From Aurantiochytrium sp. KH105 (lineage: Eukaryota > Sar > Bigyra > Thraustochytrida > Thraustochytriidae), in NCBI GenBank assembly GCA_003116975.1, contig BGKB01000019.1:558001-622000 (forward strand): 64,000 nucleotides of DNA, read 5' to 3'. The number at the start of each line of letters is the position of its first letter. The stretch's first letter is position 1. The position numbers and the translations under genes are program-made. The notes beneath the pieces were generated by a model. The model was not told the origin of the DNA, did not search any database, and saw only the letters and a program-made list of their open reading frames with translations. Below, piece after piece: positions 48,977 to 57,853 of this stretch.

Positions 48977-49378
48977 CCATTTCCAAACCTATCTTTTGAA
49001 ATTATAGCTCTAAACAAAGACTTTTGTCCCTGAATGTAGGCACATGCAGCATGATCGACATGGGCGTTCCTCTTTCGACTTTCATTGCATGAGCATGCTC
49101 GTGTTCCTGAACCCTCGTCTCAACTTTTTATGCTCGTCGAAGTTCGTAACTCCTCGCATCGCTTGTCGTTTCTCTGCCTTGCAAAAAAATGACAATGCGG
49201 AATACTGCAGAGGTCTTGTTCGTCTGTTTGGCAATCACGTTCTCGTCCTTGAACACCTCTTTTTTCCTTGGCGTCGTTGCCACTTTCAAGGCGCATCGAT
49301 TGAGCAAGGTCACGCACGCACACATTGCTGCGCAAGCAAAAGCAAGAGGGTCAATCTTTCAACCTTGCATGTGCACAC
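48977..49378. other. Intergenic spacer
   Basis: 3' flank of FKBP12 and 5' flank of presenilin. The presenilin frame extends into it (to 49325) only from a TTG. No gene was seen. Confidence 0.5.
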
Positions 49379-50539
49379 ATGCTCGGGACGCACGCGGTAG
49401 CGTCAGACGCGACGCTCGCAGAGGCGCCAGCAGGGGCAGCAGTAGGCATCGCAAGCGGCGATGAAAACACGCGCGCGGCAGAATGCGCTGACGAGGGTTC
49501 GCACGAGCAAAGTTCTCAGGGCCACCATCATGGCGGCGCCATGACGACGCTTGCGGCTCGGGCCGTCCGTGCCTTGCTCGGGCCGTCAGGGGAAGGAAGA
49601 GACCCGCGCGCGCAGGCAATCTTTGACAAAGCAAATTGCCTGACCGCGCCGCTCGCCTTTGTGCTGGTTCTGGTGTGCGCGTACGTCTGGGGCCTGGACT
49701 TGGACCCAGCAGGAAGCGGGCCCTTTGCGCCGGAGCGCTTTCGGCCTGCAGATGGCGATGACGCAAGAGCTCGTACTGCCAAGGGAGCTGCTTATGCCGC
49801 AATCATTATGGGGGTAATCATTGTGCTTACTTTTGCCTTCGTGGCCATGCTGCACTTTCGTCTCGAAAAAATGGTGCACGGCCTCGTACTTGCAACCTTT
49901 ACAGGCTTTTTGGGCGGTCTGCCTGCGTACATTATGGTGCGCGCGAGCGCCTGGCACGAGTTTCCCGTTGATGCAGTGACACTATGCATAGTGTGCTGGA
50001 ACCTTGGTGCGCTCGGGGCCTTGGCGATTCTATGGGAAGGCGCACCGCAACGCCTTTCGCGTCTGAGCTTACTGCTCGCTAGTGTGGCGCTAACGTGGCC
50101 GTTTTGTAGCTTGCCAGAGCTCACGCTCTGGTTTCTGGTCCTTTTTATGGTTCTTTGGGATCTATTTGCAGTCTTGACGCCCTGTGGGCCATTTCGCTAC
50201 GCCATGGAACTCGAGCAGGAACGCAAGTATATGGCAGAAGATTTTCAGATGCCCCAAGGAATGGTTTACCAGGGCTCCCTCTACGAGCTTGGACTCATGG
50301 ACTTGGTCTTTTACGGCGTCATTGTCGGTCGAGGCGCCATGGTGGATGCCTGCACCACGGCTGCCTGTTTTTGCGCCGTCATGGCAGGCCTGCTCATCAC
50401 CATTGCCGTGACTCCAGACAATGTGACCATCCCCGCGCTGCCGATCGCGCTCACGGTGGGCGTCATTGTCTACTTTGGCAGTCGATACTCGCTGCAAGCC
50501 TTTTGCTCTGCGATGTCCGCGGAATTGCTCTCGATCTGA
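49379..50539 (+). CDS. Presenilin (gamma-secretase catalytic subunit) with variant GxGD motif
   Basis: A 386-aa polytopic aspartyl protease of ER/endosomal membranes, with about nine hydrophobic segments. The first catalytic Asp is in LWDLFAVLTPCGPFR (Asp261), matching YDLVAVLCPKGPLR of animal presenilins. The second is in YELGLMDLVFYGVIVG (Asp308), where presenilins have LGLGD. The PAL motif is PALPIALTVGVIVYFGSRY. The N-terminal 70 residues are hydrophilic with a His patch (HHHGG), and the cytosolic loop between the two catalytic helices is very short, so the usual autoproteolysis site region is reduced. The other three gamma-secretase subunits are not in this window. The start is the ATG at 49379. 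Confidence 0.88.
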   Translation: MLGTHAVASDATLAEAPAGAAVGIASGDENTRAAECADEGSHEQSSQGHHHGGAMTTLAARAVRALLGPSGEGRDPRAQAIFDKANCLTAPLAFVLVLVCAYVWGLDLDPAGSGPFAPERFRPADGDDARARTAKGAAYAAIIMGVIIVLTFAFVAMLHFRLEKMVHGLVLATFTGFLGGLPAYIMVRASAWHEFPVDAVTLCIVCWNLGALGALAILWEGAPQRLSRLSLLLASVALTWPFCSLPELTLWFLVLFMVLWDLFAVLTPCGPFRYAMELEQERKYMAEDFQMPQGMVYQGSLYELGLMDLVFYGVIVGRGAMVDACTTAACFCAVMAGLLITIAVTPDNVTIPALPIALTVGVIVYFGSRYSLQAFCSAMSAELLSI

Positions 50540-50912
50540 TCCTCAACATGTTTTGCCCGAGGCTTGCTGCTCTGTTCTGCTCTGCTCTTTGCGCGACGGC
50601 AGAAAAAAAGAAGGGAAAAGGGGACGAAATGAGCGTGTCCCCGTTTTTTGCCGTTTCGACCCAACTAACGCAGGGGCTCAGGCTTTTCGGCAAGGCCTTG
50701 GCGGATGAGGAAGGGGTCCCAAGAAAGAGTGCACGTGCCCGCTTGTACAAGGAGGGCTTTTGGCCTGGACGCGCAGTACTCATTCTCCGGGCTGCGGCGC
50801 GGCCCTTGGGGATGAAAAGACGGGCGGCCCAGCCTGGGTGGTGCTGTGCTCGCTTGCTCGCTGGCTGGCTGGCTGACGGACCACGCAAACGAAGTGCCCT
50901 GCTCACGCACTC
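50540..50912. other. Intergenic spacer upstream of the NACHT gene
   Basis: A 373-bp spacer between presenilin and the kinase-NACHT-ankyrin gene on the same strand, with a short CTGG repeat near 50860-50875. It presumably holds the promoter of the NACHT gene. Confidence 0.5.
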
Positions 50913-53900
50913 ATGGAGACAGCCGCGAGGGATGATCTGCGCGGGTCCAGGGCGCTCACGCAGCGTCTGAACCGCGCGGGAGCCAATGCGCTCCTTCGCT
51001 CGCTGCTCATCGACTTGCGTCTTTACGCCCGTCCAGGAGAAGACCTTGTGCGCTTCATGTGGACGTGGTTTGCCAAGGGCAGGACCGTCGCCTTGCAGGG
51101 CCGAGAGCGTCGTAGCGCTGCCGCCGCTGCGCTCGACGAGGGCCTCCGGGAAACCACGGCTCCCATCCTGCAGGATCTCTTGGCTGCTCTTCTTCGCACG
51201 GATCCTGAAGACGCAGCTGCCTTTGTCGCTGACCTCCTGTACAAGCGACTCTGCGCAGCAGGCGTCGGGGGTGTTACAGTCGTACAATGCAAAGAATGCC
51301 GAGTTGTATCGCATCTGAGCCTGCGACGTGGCGTTTTCGAGAGCTCGAGTGCGTTTCCGAGCTCTGAGAGCGAGTACAGACATTTGCTGCAGACCTTGCT
51401 CGCAAGCTATGATGATGCTGAGGACCTTGCAGAGAACCTCGTGCAGCAGGTAATCCGGGGCGTTCCGGCCGTTGACATTCCTTCGCCCAGCAACGACGAC
51501 GCGCAAGCGTGCTCAGGCCCTTTTGTTGTGGCTTGTGACACGTGTGCACACATTTGCAGCTGGAAGCCTCTTGCAAACGCGAGTGCATTCGCATCAAAAA
51601 CTCTTGAAAATGGCGAGGATAAAGACGCACAATTTCAAATTGAGGTCGAATGGACGAGTGTACCTGCTGTGCTACGGGATCAAAGAAAGGAGATCGAAGG
51701 CATGATACCACATCTGTTTTCAAGTGCCGCGCGCGTCGAGCTCGAGGTGCTTGCGGGCGGTTACTCTTCCGCCTTTGTGTTCAAGTGTCGGTCGTGGTGC
51801 TCCGAAGGTCGAGAGGAGGAGCAGAGCGTGGTGAAAATTGACGATGAAGAAAAACTGCATAGCGAGGTGGCGCGCATGGAAACTGCTGCGCCCTATCTGG
51901 GCGATAGCGCGCCAACTGTGCTGGCTTATACGCGTCGAAAGACAACCGCGGGTGTGCGCATCCAGCTGTGCGGGGCTTGCTGGACCTTGCCGCGCTTCAT
52001 CAAGGAGAACTCGACCCTTATTCTTACCCTCAAGTCGCTCTATGCGATGCAGTACAAGGACCAGCGCGTCTTGCAATCAAAGTCTGCTTATCCCTCGCGG
52101 GAGTCCATGATGCGAATCATGCAGCCACCTCGAAGCGACGAACGGTCGCCAAGGCGCGATGAAGGCTTTAAAGATCGCAGCCGAGGGACACGAGTTGACA
52201 CCACGCAAGAGACAGCCTTGCTGTCTCGTCGGCCCTCTTCAGGTCGACACTTTGTGACAGATTTTGAGGATCTCTTGTCTATGGTTTTTGGCGAAGTCAT
52301 GGCCAAATGCTATGAAGATTCGAAGCGCAAAGCGCACGTCGACCTGGTGGAATTGTACGATTTGCGTTCCAAGATGCAGCGTGGTATCTTTGATCAATTG
52401 GACCTTTTGCGAGCACTGGAGCTGGATCGACTTGGTTTGGATCGCGCTCGCCTGGGTACGGCAGAGGACATTGCTCGATTTTTCGCGGGCTTTTTGCGCC
52501 AGGTCGATGGGCGCGACATGGTCAACCTTGCGCTTCAGCACAATGATCTGAATGGAAACAACGTTCTTGTGGATGCCATGGGCATGGCTTGGGTGATTGA
52601 TTTTGCGGACTTTGAAGAAAGTCACATCGTTCGGGATTTGGCCAAGCTTGAAACCTGCCTCATGTTTGAGTATACGCCTCTGGTCGACTCGGTGAGCGTG
52701 TCCCGCGCTTTGCAGTTTTGGCGTGCGCGACTGCCCCTGCAAGGCCTGGAGCCGCTCTTTGTGGCCGTGGGTAGGTTGCGTCAGTTTGTGGCAGATCTCA
52801 CGGAAAACGCGGGTCGTTCTTCGCAGCATGCTTTTGCCTTGCTCGCGTACACGCTGGATGTCTTGCGCTACCCGGATGTGAGCGTCGCAAGCAAGCTGTG
52901 GGCGCTGCAATCATGCATTCTTCGCGCGCAGGAAATCCTTGCGGACCAATCGCCAGCGCCCGCGGCGCTCTACGCAGAGCTACATTCAACGCAGGGGCTC
53001 GATCTCGAGGGCGTGGAGACCCGTTATCTAGCGGGCTGTCGTCTCAAACACGCCTACTACACGGACGCTGTAACGTGCGAGCGTCTGCCCATCTCACCGA
53101 GGCTGGCTCTGGCATACAATGCGACAGTGTGCATGCCAGAGAATGTTGTTTCGGAGCGACTGGAAGAGGACTTTGATCGCGTTTTTCTTTTACGCGAAGA
53201 TGTAGAGGATGGCAGTTTGTGCGGCCGCTTGGCCATCTTTGGCAACAGTGGCATGGGCAAGACCTTGCTCGTCTCACTGCTGGTGACTCGCCTCGTCGCG
53301 CTTACCAATCTAGTTCCTTATGTGGTGAATGCCGTGGAGTTGGCACAAACTTGCACTCGACTCGCGAGTCCCGGTGAACAAGGCGAGGAGGATCTGCTTG
53401 ACGCCTTTTGGTCGGCAAAGTATGGAAGCCGCGCGCTGCGCACTGCAATGCTTCGTCGTGCGCGAGCACAGGGTCGGCTTGTGATCGTCTGTGATGGACT
53501 TAGCCAGGCTGCTGGATCGTGGGAGGTGTTACTGCGCCGTCTCGTGGCGCTCTCGCGACCTTTGCTCGAGGAGACAGAGTCAGAGGCGCCAGCTTCGACG
53601 GACGGGACGGACTCGACGGACTCAACGGACGATGGGATGTCTTCTGGCATGGAGGCAGATGAAACGAAGCCCCGGTCAGCTGCTACACGACAAGGTATGA
53701 CCGAAGTCCTTGATGAGGGCGGAGAGATGTCCTCAAATGGCTCGCGAGAGCACGAAAGACTTGGGGAAGTGCGGCTTGTGCTTGCGACGCGTCCTTTGAA
53801 CGACCAAATTCAGCAAGCTGTGGAAGGCGCGGGATTTATTCGATGCCACTTGCAACCCCTCGAGGAGAAGCACATTTTGGCCTTTGCGGAAACATACATG

Positions 53901-56690
53901 CATCGTGCACCACCACGACTTGTTGCAGACGCGCTGCGACGAGATCATCGTCTATGCCAGGACACGCTTCAAGTGTCTTTGCTGCTGACGTCGATTTTGG
54001 AGACGACGGCCCAGGTCAAAGGCCAAGAAGAGAAGACTGGGGAAAGGGACGAAGAGGAGGAAGAAAAGATGGCCGATTCCCCGGACGAAGCCGATGAGGA
54101 AGGTAAGATAGCCGATCGGTGGAAAAAGGTGCACAGATCGCGAAGCTCCATTGAGCAACTCTTCTCGGCGCTGATTGACCATAATCTCGCGCCACTGCGG
54201 CTCCCGCTGCTCGAGCAGACTTCATTGAAACGGATTCTTGCAAAGGTGAGCTTTGACGTGCAAGTATCGGGCCAAGCGGGGTCCTTTTTCTCGATGAAGT
54301 CGCTCTTGGATGCTACGGGATCAGAGCTGGATTTCGAGGGCGGAAAATACTGGATCGGCGCAGCTCGTAGTGACGTAGGGGAGGGTGCGGGTGCTGGAAC
54401 GGCACGATTGTTGTCCACGAGTACGTTTGCACGTGCGTTGAATGCTCTCTTTGAGTCCGTGCATATGGATGCACATCCATTGCTGCGCTGCAGAGACCGA
54501 GCGCAGCCCGTGCTGGTGCGGGAGTACGCCATTGAAAGCGCGAATGCACAGGCGTACCTTGCGGCCTCGTACGCTGTTGCCTCTTGCAGAGGGCGGGAAG
54601 ACTTGGAGCAATTAATGCGAAGGCTGTTGCAACAGCCGAATTGTGTGGGCGATCGGGTGGCCAAGGCTCTTGATGCCGCACTGCGGGACGTGACACGGTT
54701 TCTCGTCAGCGATCGCGTCCGAGAAGACGTCGAAGCATTGGAGACAGAGGTGCAGAGACGACTCGGGGGTGGCGAACGTTTTCAGCGAGTGGGTCTGCTC
54801 GTTGAAAGTCTGCTCGCGCGGGTCAAGAATCCTCGCAACAGGGCCAATCTGCGGCGAGTCTCTGATCTCTATGAGCAGTGGGAGATCTCGGCTTTGCTGA
54901 GCGTGGTGGAGAGCAATTTGGCCTTTTTGGCATTTCTGGTGGAAATGTTGCCGATTGATTTACGCGAAGTTCTCGTCAACGAGGTAATGGCTCCCGAAGT
55001 ACGGGATGAGCTGCTCTGCATGAGCGCTGGATCGACTCAATTCGCGGCAAGCGTGGTACCGGCTCTTGTGTGCGGGAGAAGTGGGCCTGTGGCCAAGGGC
55101 CTTGCCGTGTCTGCTTGCACGCAAAGTCCACGAACGGGCTGGAGTGTGCTCATGCACTGCGCGGCCTCGTGCCAGGAAGCTGATGTGCTTCGGATGCTGC
55201 TGGCATGTGGCGCAAATGTGGACGATAGTCCGGAGCGAGCGCGAGGTCTCACGGCGCTGCACGAGGCGTGTCGGTCGGGAACAGTCGAGACCGTGCGCGT
55301 GCTTGTGGACGAAGGTGGCGCGCGCGTGAACCAAGCGACTCGTACGGGATTAACGCCGCTATTGGTGGCATGCAATGCGCGACGCGCGGATATTGCGGCA
55401 TTCCTGATCTCTCGTGGAGCCCTTTTAGATGCGACGACAGAGTCTGGGCTCACGGCCGGATACTATGCTGCTAAACGGGGTTGCATACAGGTGCTCACTG
55501 TGCTGGCCGAGGCAGAGGTGGACTCTGGCAAGGCAGAAAATGTGTCGACGTATTTGCGTGAGCATCGCGTGCACGTGCGCTATGGATCGCGAGAAGAGCA
55601 TTTGACGTTGCTGGGCACGGCTGTGAAATGGGGACGCCCCGGGCTAACGCAGTGGCTGTTGGCGCACGGCGCGGATCCGGACGTGCCGATTGAGATATGC
55701 AAGCATGAGATCTTGCCGGTGTGGCTGGCGGCCAAAATGAACGGGCTTCGCTCGGTACGATATCTATCGGAGGCTGGGTGTCGATTCGATGTGTGTGACT
55801 CGCGGACTGGGTGTACGCCGCTGTTGGTAGCATGTCTGTACGGTCGCAGTCGCGTGGTGGATTTTCTATTGAGCCTTTCTGAGGAGCACGGCGTGGACGT
55901 GTGCGCGCGCTCGACGCATGGCGAGTCGTGTCTCGAACTGGCGCTGCGACGTCCCTTTGTGAATGTCACACGCGTATTGGTGGAGCGTGCAGATCTTTGT
56001 GGCCGGGCCTTTCTCGACGCCGTGGGCCCAGCGCTGACAAAGCTGTCCCAGAGCGCGCAGCAGGCGAGTAAGGCATTGAGCGTGCTGCGTTTGGTCTTTG
56101 AGAGCCGCGTCTTGGGTCCTCGCGCGCGGGATTCGAAGGATGTCCTTGCCCTTTGCGTGCGCAACTTTGCCGCGCATGATAATGTTCCGGCCCTCGAATT
56201 TCTGGTGACGAGAGTGCCCCAATTGCGTGAGGACGGACGACTTGTGAGCGTGATGCTTCCCGTCGTGTTGCGGGCGCGAAACTTGGGTCTGGCGCGACGA
56301 CTCGTGGAGGGGGTTGCAGAGGAAGAGATTCAGGAGGATGCAACAACAGCCCAGCTCCGCAGTGCGTTGATGAAGGATGGTATCGATGACGACACTGAAG
56401 AAGGACTTTCTCTTCGTGTGGACTGTGGTACTGGGGAGCTTGAGAATGCCATCGATGGCTACCTTGCCGCGCATGCCGTGGCTTCGCCCTTTGTGCTCTC
56501 GGATGGAGGAAGCGGCGAAAAGAAGAGTAGCAGGACGCGCAAGAAGAAGATGAAGACAAAGACGAAGACGAAGACGTTTTCGAAAGGGCCGTTGCCTATA
56601 GACGACGACCTTGACGACCGCGACAACGCCACGTCAACAGCGGCGTTCGAGGACGATGGTGGTAGTGGTCAGCAGTCACGAAAGAAGTAA
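50913..56690 (+). CDS. APH-like kinase / NACHT NTPase / ankyrin-repeat protein (NLR-like STAND protein)
   Basis: A 1,925-aa single-exon protein. Residues 1-285 have no recognised domain but carry CKEC and CDTCAHIC cysteine pairs. Residues about 287-700 form an aminoglycoside-phosphotransferase-like kinase: Gly loop GGYSSA, a candidate ATP lysine in SVVKID, catalytic loop QHNDLNGNNVLVD (His543, Asp545, Asn550), metal site VIDFADF (Asp563) and the following VRDLAKLE. This is the pattern of phosphotransferase-like domains attached to bacterial STAND proteins. A NACHT NTPase follows: P-loop GNSGMGKT (777-784), Walker B VIVCDGL (Asp861), sensor VLATRP, then a helical arm (LQPLEEKHILAFAETYM). A mostly helical region leads to about eight ankyrin repeats (about 1406-1730), for example GLTALHEACRSG. 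The end is Lys-rich. Ligand-gated oligomerisation is expected by family; the trigger and output are unknown. Confidence 0.85.
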   Translation: METAARDDLRGSRALTQRLNRAGANALLRSLLIDLRLYARPGEDLVRFMWTWFAKGRTVALQGRERRSAAAAALDEGLRETTAPILQDLLAALLRTDPEDAAAFVADLLYKRLCAAGVGGVTVVQCKECRVVSHLSLRRGVFESSSAFPSSESEYRHLLQTLLASYDDAEDLAENLVQQVIRGVPAVDIPSPSNDDAQACSGPFVVACDTCAHICSWKPLANASAFASKTLENGEDKDAQFQIEVEWTSVPAVLRDQRKEIEGMIPHLFSSAARVELEVLAGGYSSAFVFKCRSWCSEGREEEQSVVKIDDEEKLHSEVARMETAAPYLGDSAPTVLAYTRRKTTAGVRIQLCGACWTLPRFIKENSTLILTLKSLYAMQYKDQRVLQSKSAYPSRESMMRIMQPPRSDERSPRRDEGFKDRSRGTRVDTTQETALLSRRPSSGRHFVTDFEDLLSMVFGEVMAKCYEDSKRKAHVDLVELYDLRSKMQRGIFDQLDLLRALELDRLGLDRARLGTAEDIARFFAGFLRQVDGRDMVNLALQHNDLNGNNVLVDAMGMAWVIDFADFEESHIVRDLAKLETCLMFEYTPLVDSVSVSRALQFWRARLPLQGLEPLFVAVGRLRQFVADLTENAGRSSQHAFALLAYTLDVLRYPDVSVASKLWALQSCILRAQEILADQSPAPAALYAELHSTQGLDLEGVETRYLAGCRLKHAYYTDAVTCERLPISPRLALAYNATVCMPENVVSERLEEDFDRVFLLREDVEDGSLCGRLAIFGNSGMGKTLLVSLLVTRLVALTNLVPYVVNAVELAQTCTRLASPGEQGEEDLLDAFWSAKYGSRALRTAMLRRARAQGRLVIVCDGLSQAAGSWEVLLRRLVALSRPLLEETESEAPASTDGTDSTDSTDDGMSSGMEADETKPRSAATRQGMTEVLDEGGEMSSNGSREHERLGEVRLVLATRPLNDQIQQAVEGAGFIRCHLQPLEEKHILAFAETYMHRAPPRLVADALRRDHRLCQDTLQVSLLLTSILETTAQVKGQEEKTGERDEEEEEKMADSPDEADEEGKIADRWKKVHRSRSSIEQLFSALIDHNLAPLRLPLLEQTSLKRILAKVSFDVQVSGQAGSFFSMKSLLDATGSELDFEGGKYWIGAARSDVGEGAGAGTARLLSTSTFARALNALFESVHMDAHPLLRCRDRAQPVLVREYAIESANAQAYLAASYAVASCRGREDLEQLMRRLLQQPNCVGDRVAKALDAALRDVTRFLVSDRVREDVEALETEVQRRLGGGERFQRVGLLVESLLARVKNPRNRANLRRVSDLYEQWEISALLSVVESNLAFLAFLVEMLPIDLREVLVNEVMAPEVRDELLCMSAGSTQFAASVVPALVCGRSGPVAKGLAVSACTQSPRTGWSVLMHCAASCQEADVLRMLLACGANVDDSPERARGLTALHEACRSGTVETVRVLVDEGGARVNQATRTGLTPLLVACNARRADIAAFLISRGALLDATTESGLTAGYYAAKRGCIQVLTVLAEAEVDSGKAENVSTYLREHRVHVRYGSREEHLTLLGTAVKWGRPGLTQWLLAHGADPDVPIEICKHEILPVWLAAKMNGLRSVRYLSEAGCRFDVCDSRTGCTPLLVACLYGRSRVVDFLLSLSEEHGVDVCARSTHGESCLELALRRPFVNVTRVLVERADLCGRAFLDAVGPALTKLSQSAQQASKALSVLRLVFESRVLGPRARDSKDVLALCVRNFAAHDNVPALEFLVTRVPQLREDGRLVSVMLPVVLRARNLGLARRLVEGVAEEEIQEDATTAQLRSALMKDGIDDDTEEGLSLRVDCGTGELENAIDGYLAAHAVASPFVLSDGGSGEKKSSRTRKKKMKTKTKTKTFSKGPLPIDDDLDDRDNATSTAAFEDDGGSGQQSRKK

Positions 56691-56883
56691 GGATGGTGAT
56701 AAAGATGATGGTTGTGCATGCATAACTGTTGCACGATTTGGTGTCATATCCCTAGCTACTGCTCTGAATCAATAAAAAGCCAAAAATTGTTGTGTTGAAC
56801 CCTCTATACCAATCTATGCTGGCCAAAGGGGGGCCGCGCAGGTTTGTCAATAGGAAACTTCAAGTTACGTACGTGCCAAAAAT
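56691..56883. other. Short convergent spacer
   Basis: 193 bp between two convergent stop codons. 'aataaa' occurs at 56770 and is a candidate polyadenylation signal for the NACHT gene. Confidence 0.4.
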
Positions 56884-57375
56884 TTACGCGGAAGAGGCGA
56901 GCTTGTTGGACTTGCAGAACTCCTGAAGCTTGGACTCGGCCTCGTCGGGCATGGACTTTTCGCTGGAGAGCTTCTTGAGCTCCTCGTTGAAGGTCTTCTC
57001 GTCGACGTTGCGGTCCTTGACGAGGGCGTTGGCGAGCTCGGTGTAGCCCTGGCGGATGGCGGCGAAGACGAGACGGGCGGTCTGGGTGGCGTGGAGCGGG
57101 TTGGTGCTGGAGATGGTCTGGTGGAAGATGTTGTCGTAGTCAAAGACGTCATCCTTGCGGTAGAGCTTGTCGAGAACCGGGACGAGGGCGTCGGCCTGCT
57201 CCGGGGTGATGGAGGAGATCATCTCTCCGAGCTTGGCGACATCCTTTTCGGCGGCGCGGAGGGAGAAGTCCTGGAGGAAGGTGGCGGTCTGCGTCGGGTC
57301 CGGCTCGTTGTTGATCTGGCGCGAGGCCTGGGGGGGCACCTCTTCCTTGTGCTCGGGGGTCTGGAGGGAGGCCAT
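56884..57375 (-). CDS. Small soluble helical protein, unknown function
   Basis: A 163-aa protein from the ATG at 57375 (MASLQTPEHKEEV). The frame further upstream to 57663 is Arg/Ser-rich and not gene-like. The body is predicted alpha-helical with acidic and basic alternation (SLRAAEKDVAKLGEMISSI, then LVFAAIRQGYTELANALVKD). Codon use is strongly biased to C- and G-ending codons (GAG, AAG, CTC, GTC), as in highly expressed genes of such genomes. An Arp2/3 p16 (ARPC5)-like helical subunit was considered, but no diagnostic motif was found. No signal peptide or membrane segment is present. The function is left open. Confidence 0.75.
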   Translation of the reverse strand: MASLQTPEHKEEVPPQASRQINNEPDPTQTATFLQDFSLRAAEKDVAKLGEMISSITPEQADALVPVLDKLYRKDDVFDYDNIFHQTISSTNPLHATQTARLVFAAIRQGYTELANALVKDRNVDEKTFNEELKKLSSEKSMPDEAESKLQEFCKSNKLASSA

Positions 57376-57791
57376 CTTTCTTGCTCTTGGGTTGTTTGTT
57401 TGTTGCTCGAGTGCTTGCTTTCTGTTTGCTCTTGGCTTGGTTGATCTGTTTCGGCTTTGCTGGCCGTCCGGGCGGCCTTTGCTCCTCGCGGCGCCAGGCC
57501 CGCGGGTTCCTGAGCTTCTTCCCGCGCCTTTGCCTCTTTTCTCGAAGGAAGGCAAGATTGGACGAACGTCTGCGGACCGCACGCGGCGGCCAGTGCGGGT
57601 CGAGATCGCCCCGCGCTGCAGCTGCTTCTTGCTACTTGCGCCTCTCGAGTCCGAATACCTCACCGCACGGCATCAAGGCCAGGCATGTGGCAAGGCAAGG
57701 CATGGCCAGCGTGCATGGCCAGGCATGGATGGCATCGCGCTGCTCGGCATCTAGACCCGGGCCTGGCGGGGCCCGAATTCCCTCACTCGCA

Positions 57792-57853
57792 TGCACGCAC
57801 GCACGCACGCACGCGGCCGCGAGGGAGAGGAGAGGAGAGGAGAGGAGAGGAGA
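57792..57853. repeat. (GCAC)n and (GGAGA)n microsatellites
   Basis: About five gcac units (57792-57814), then, after a short GC-rich gap, about six ggaga units (57824-57853). Confidence 0.9.

Noticed and set aside
57376-57663. N-terminal extension of the small helical protein
   Set aside because: Ser/Arg-rich translation with different codon use; the ATG at 57375 begins the biased, protein-like part.
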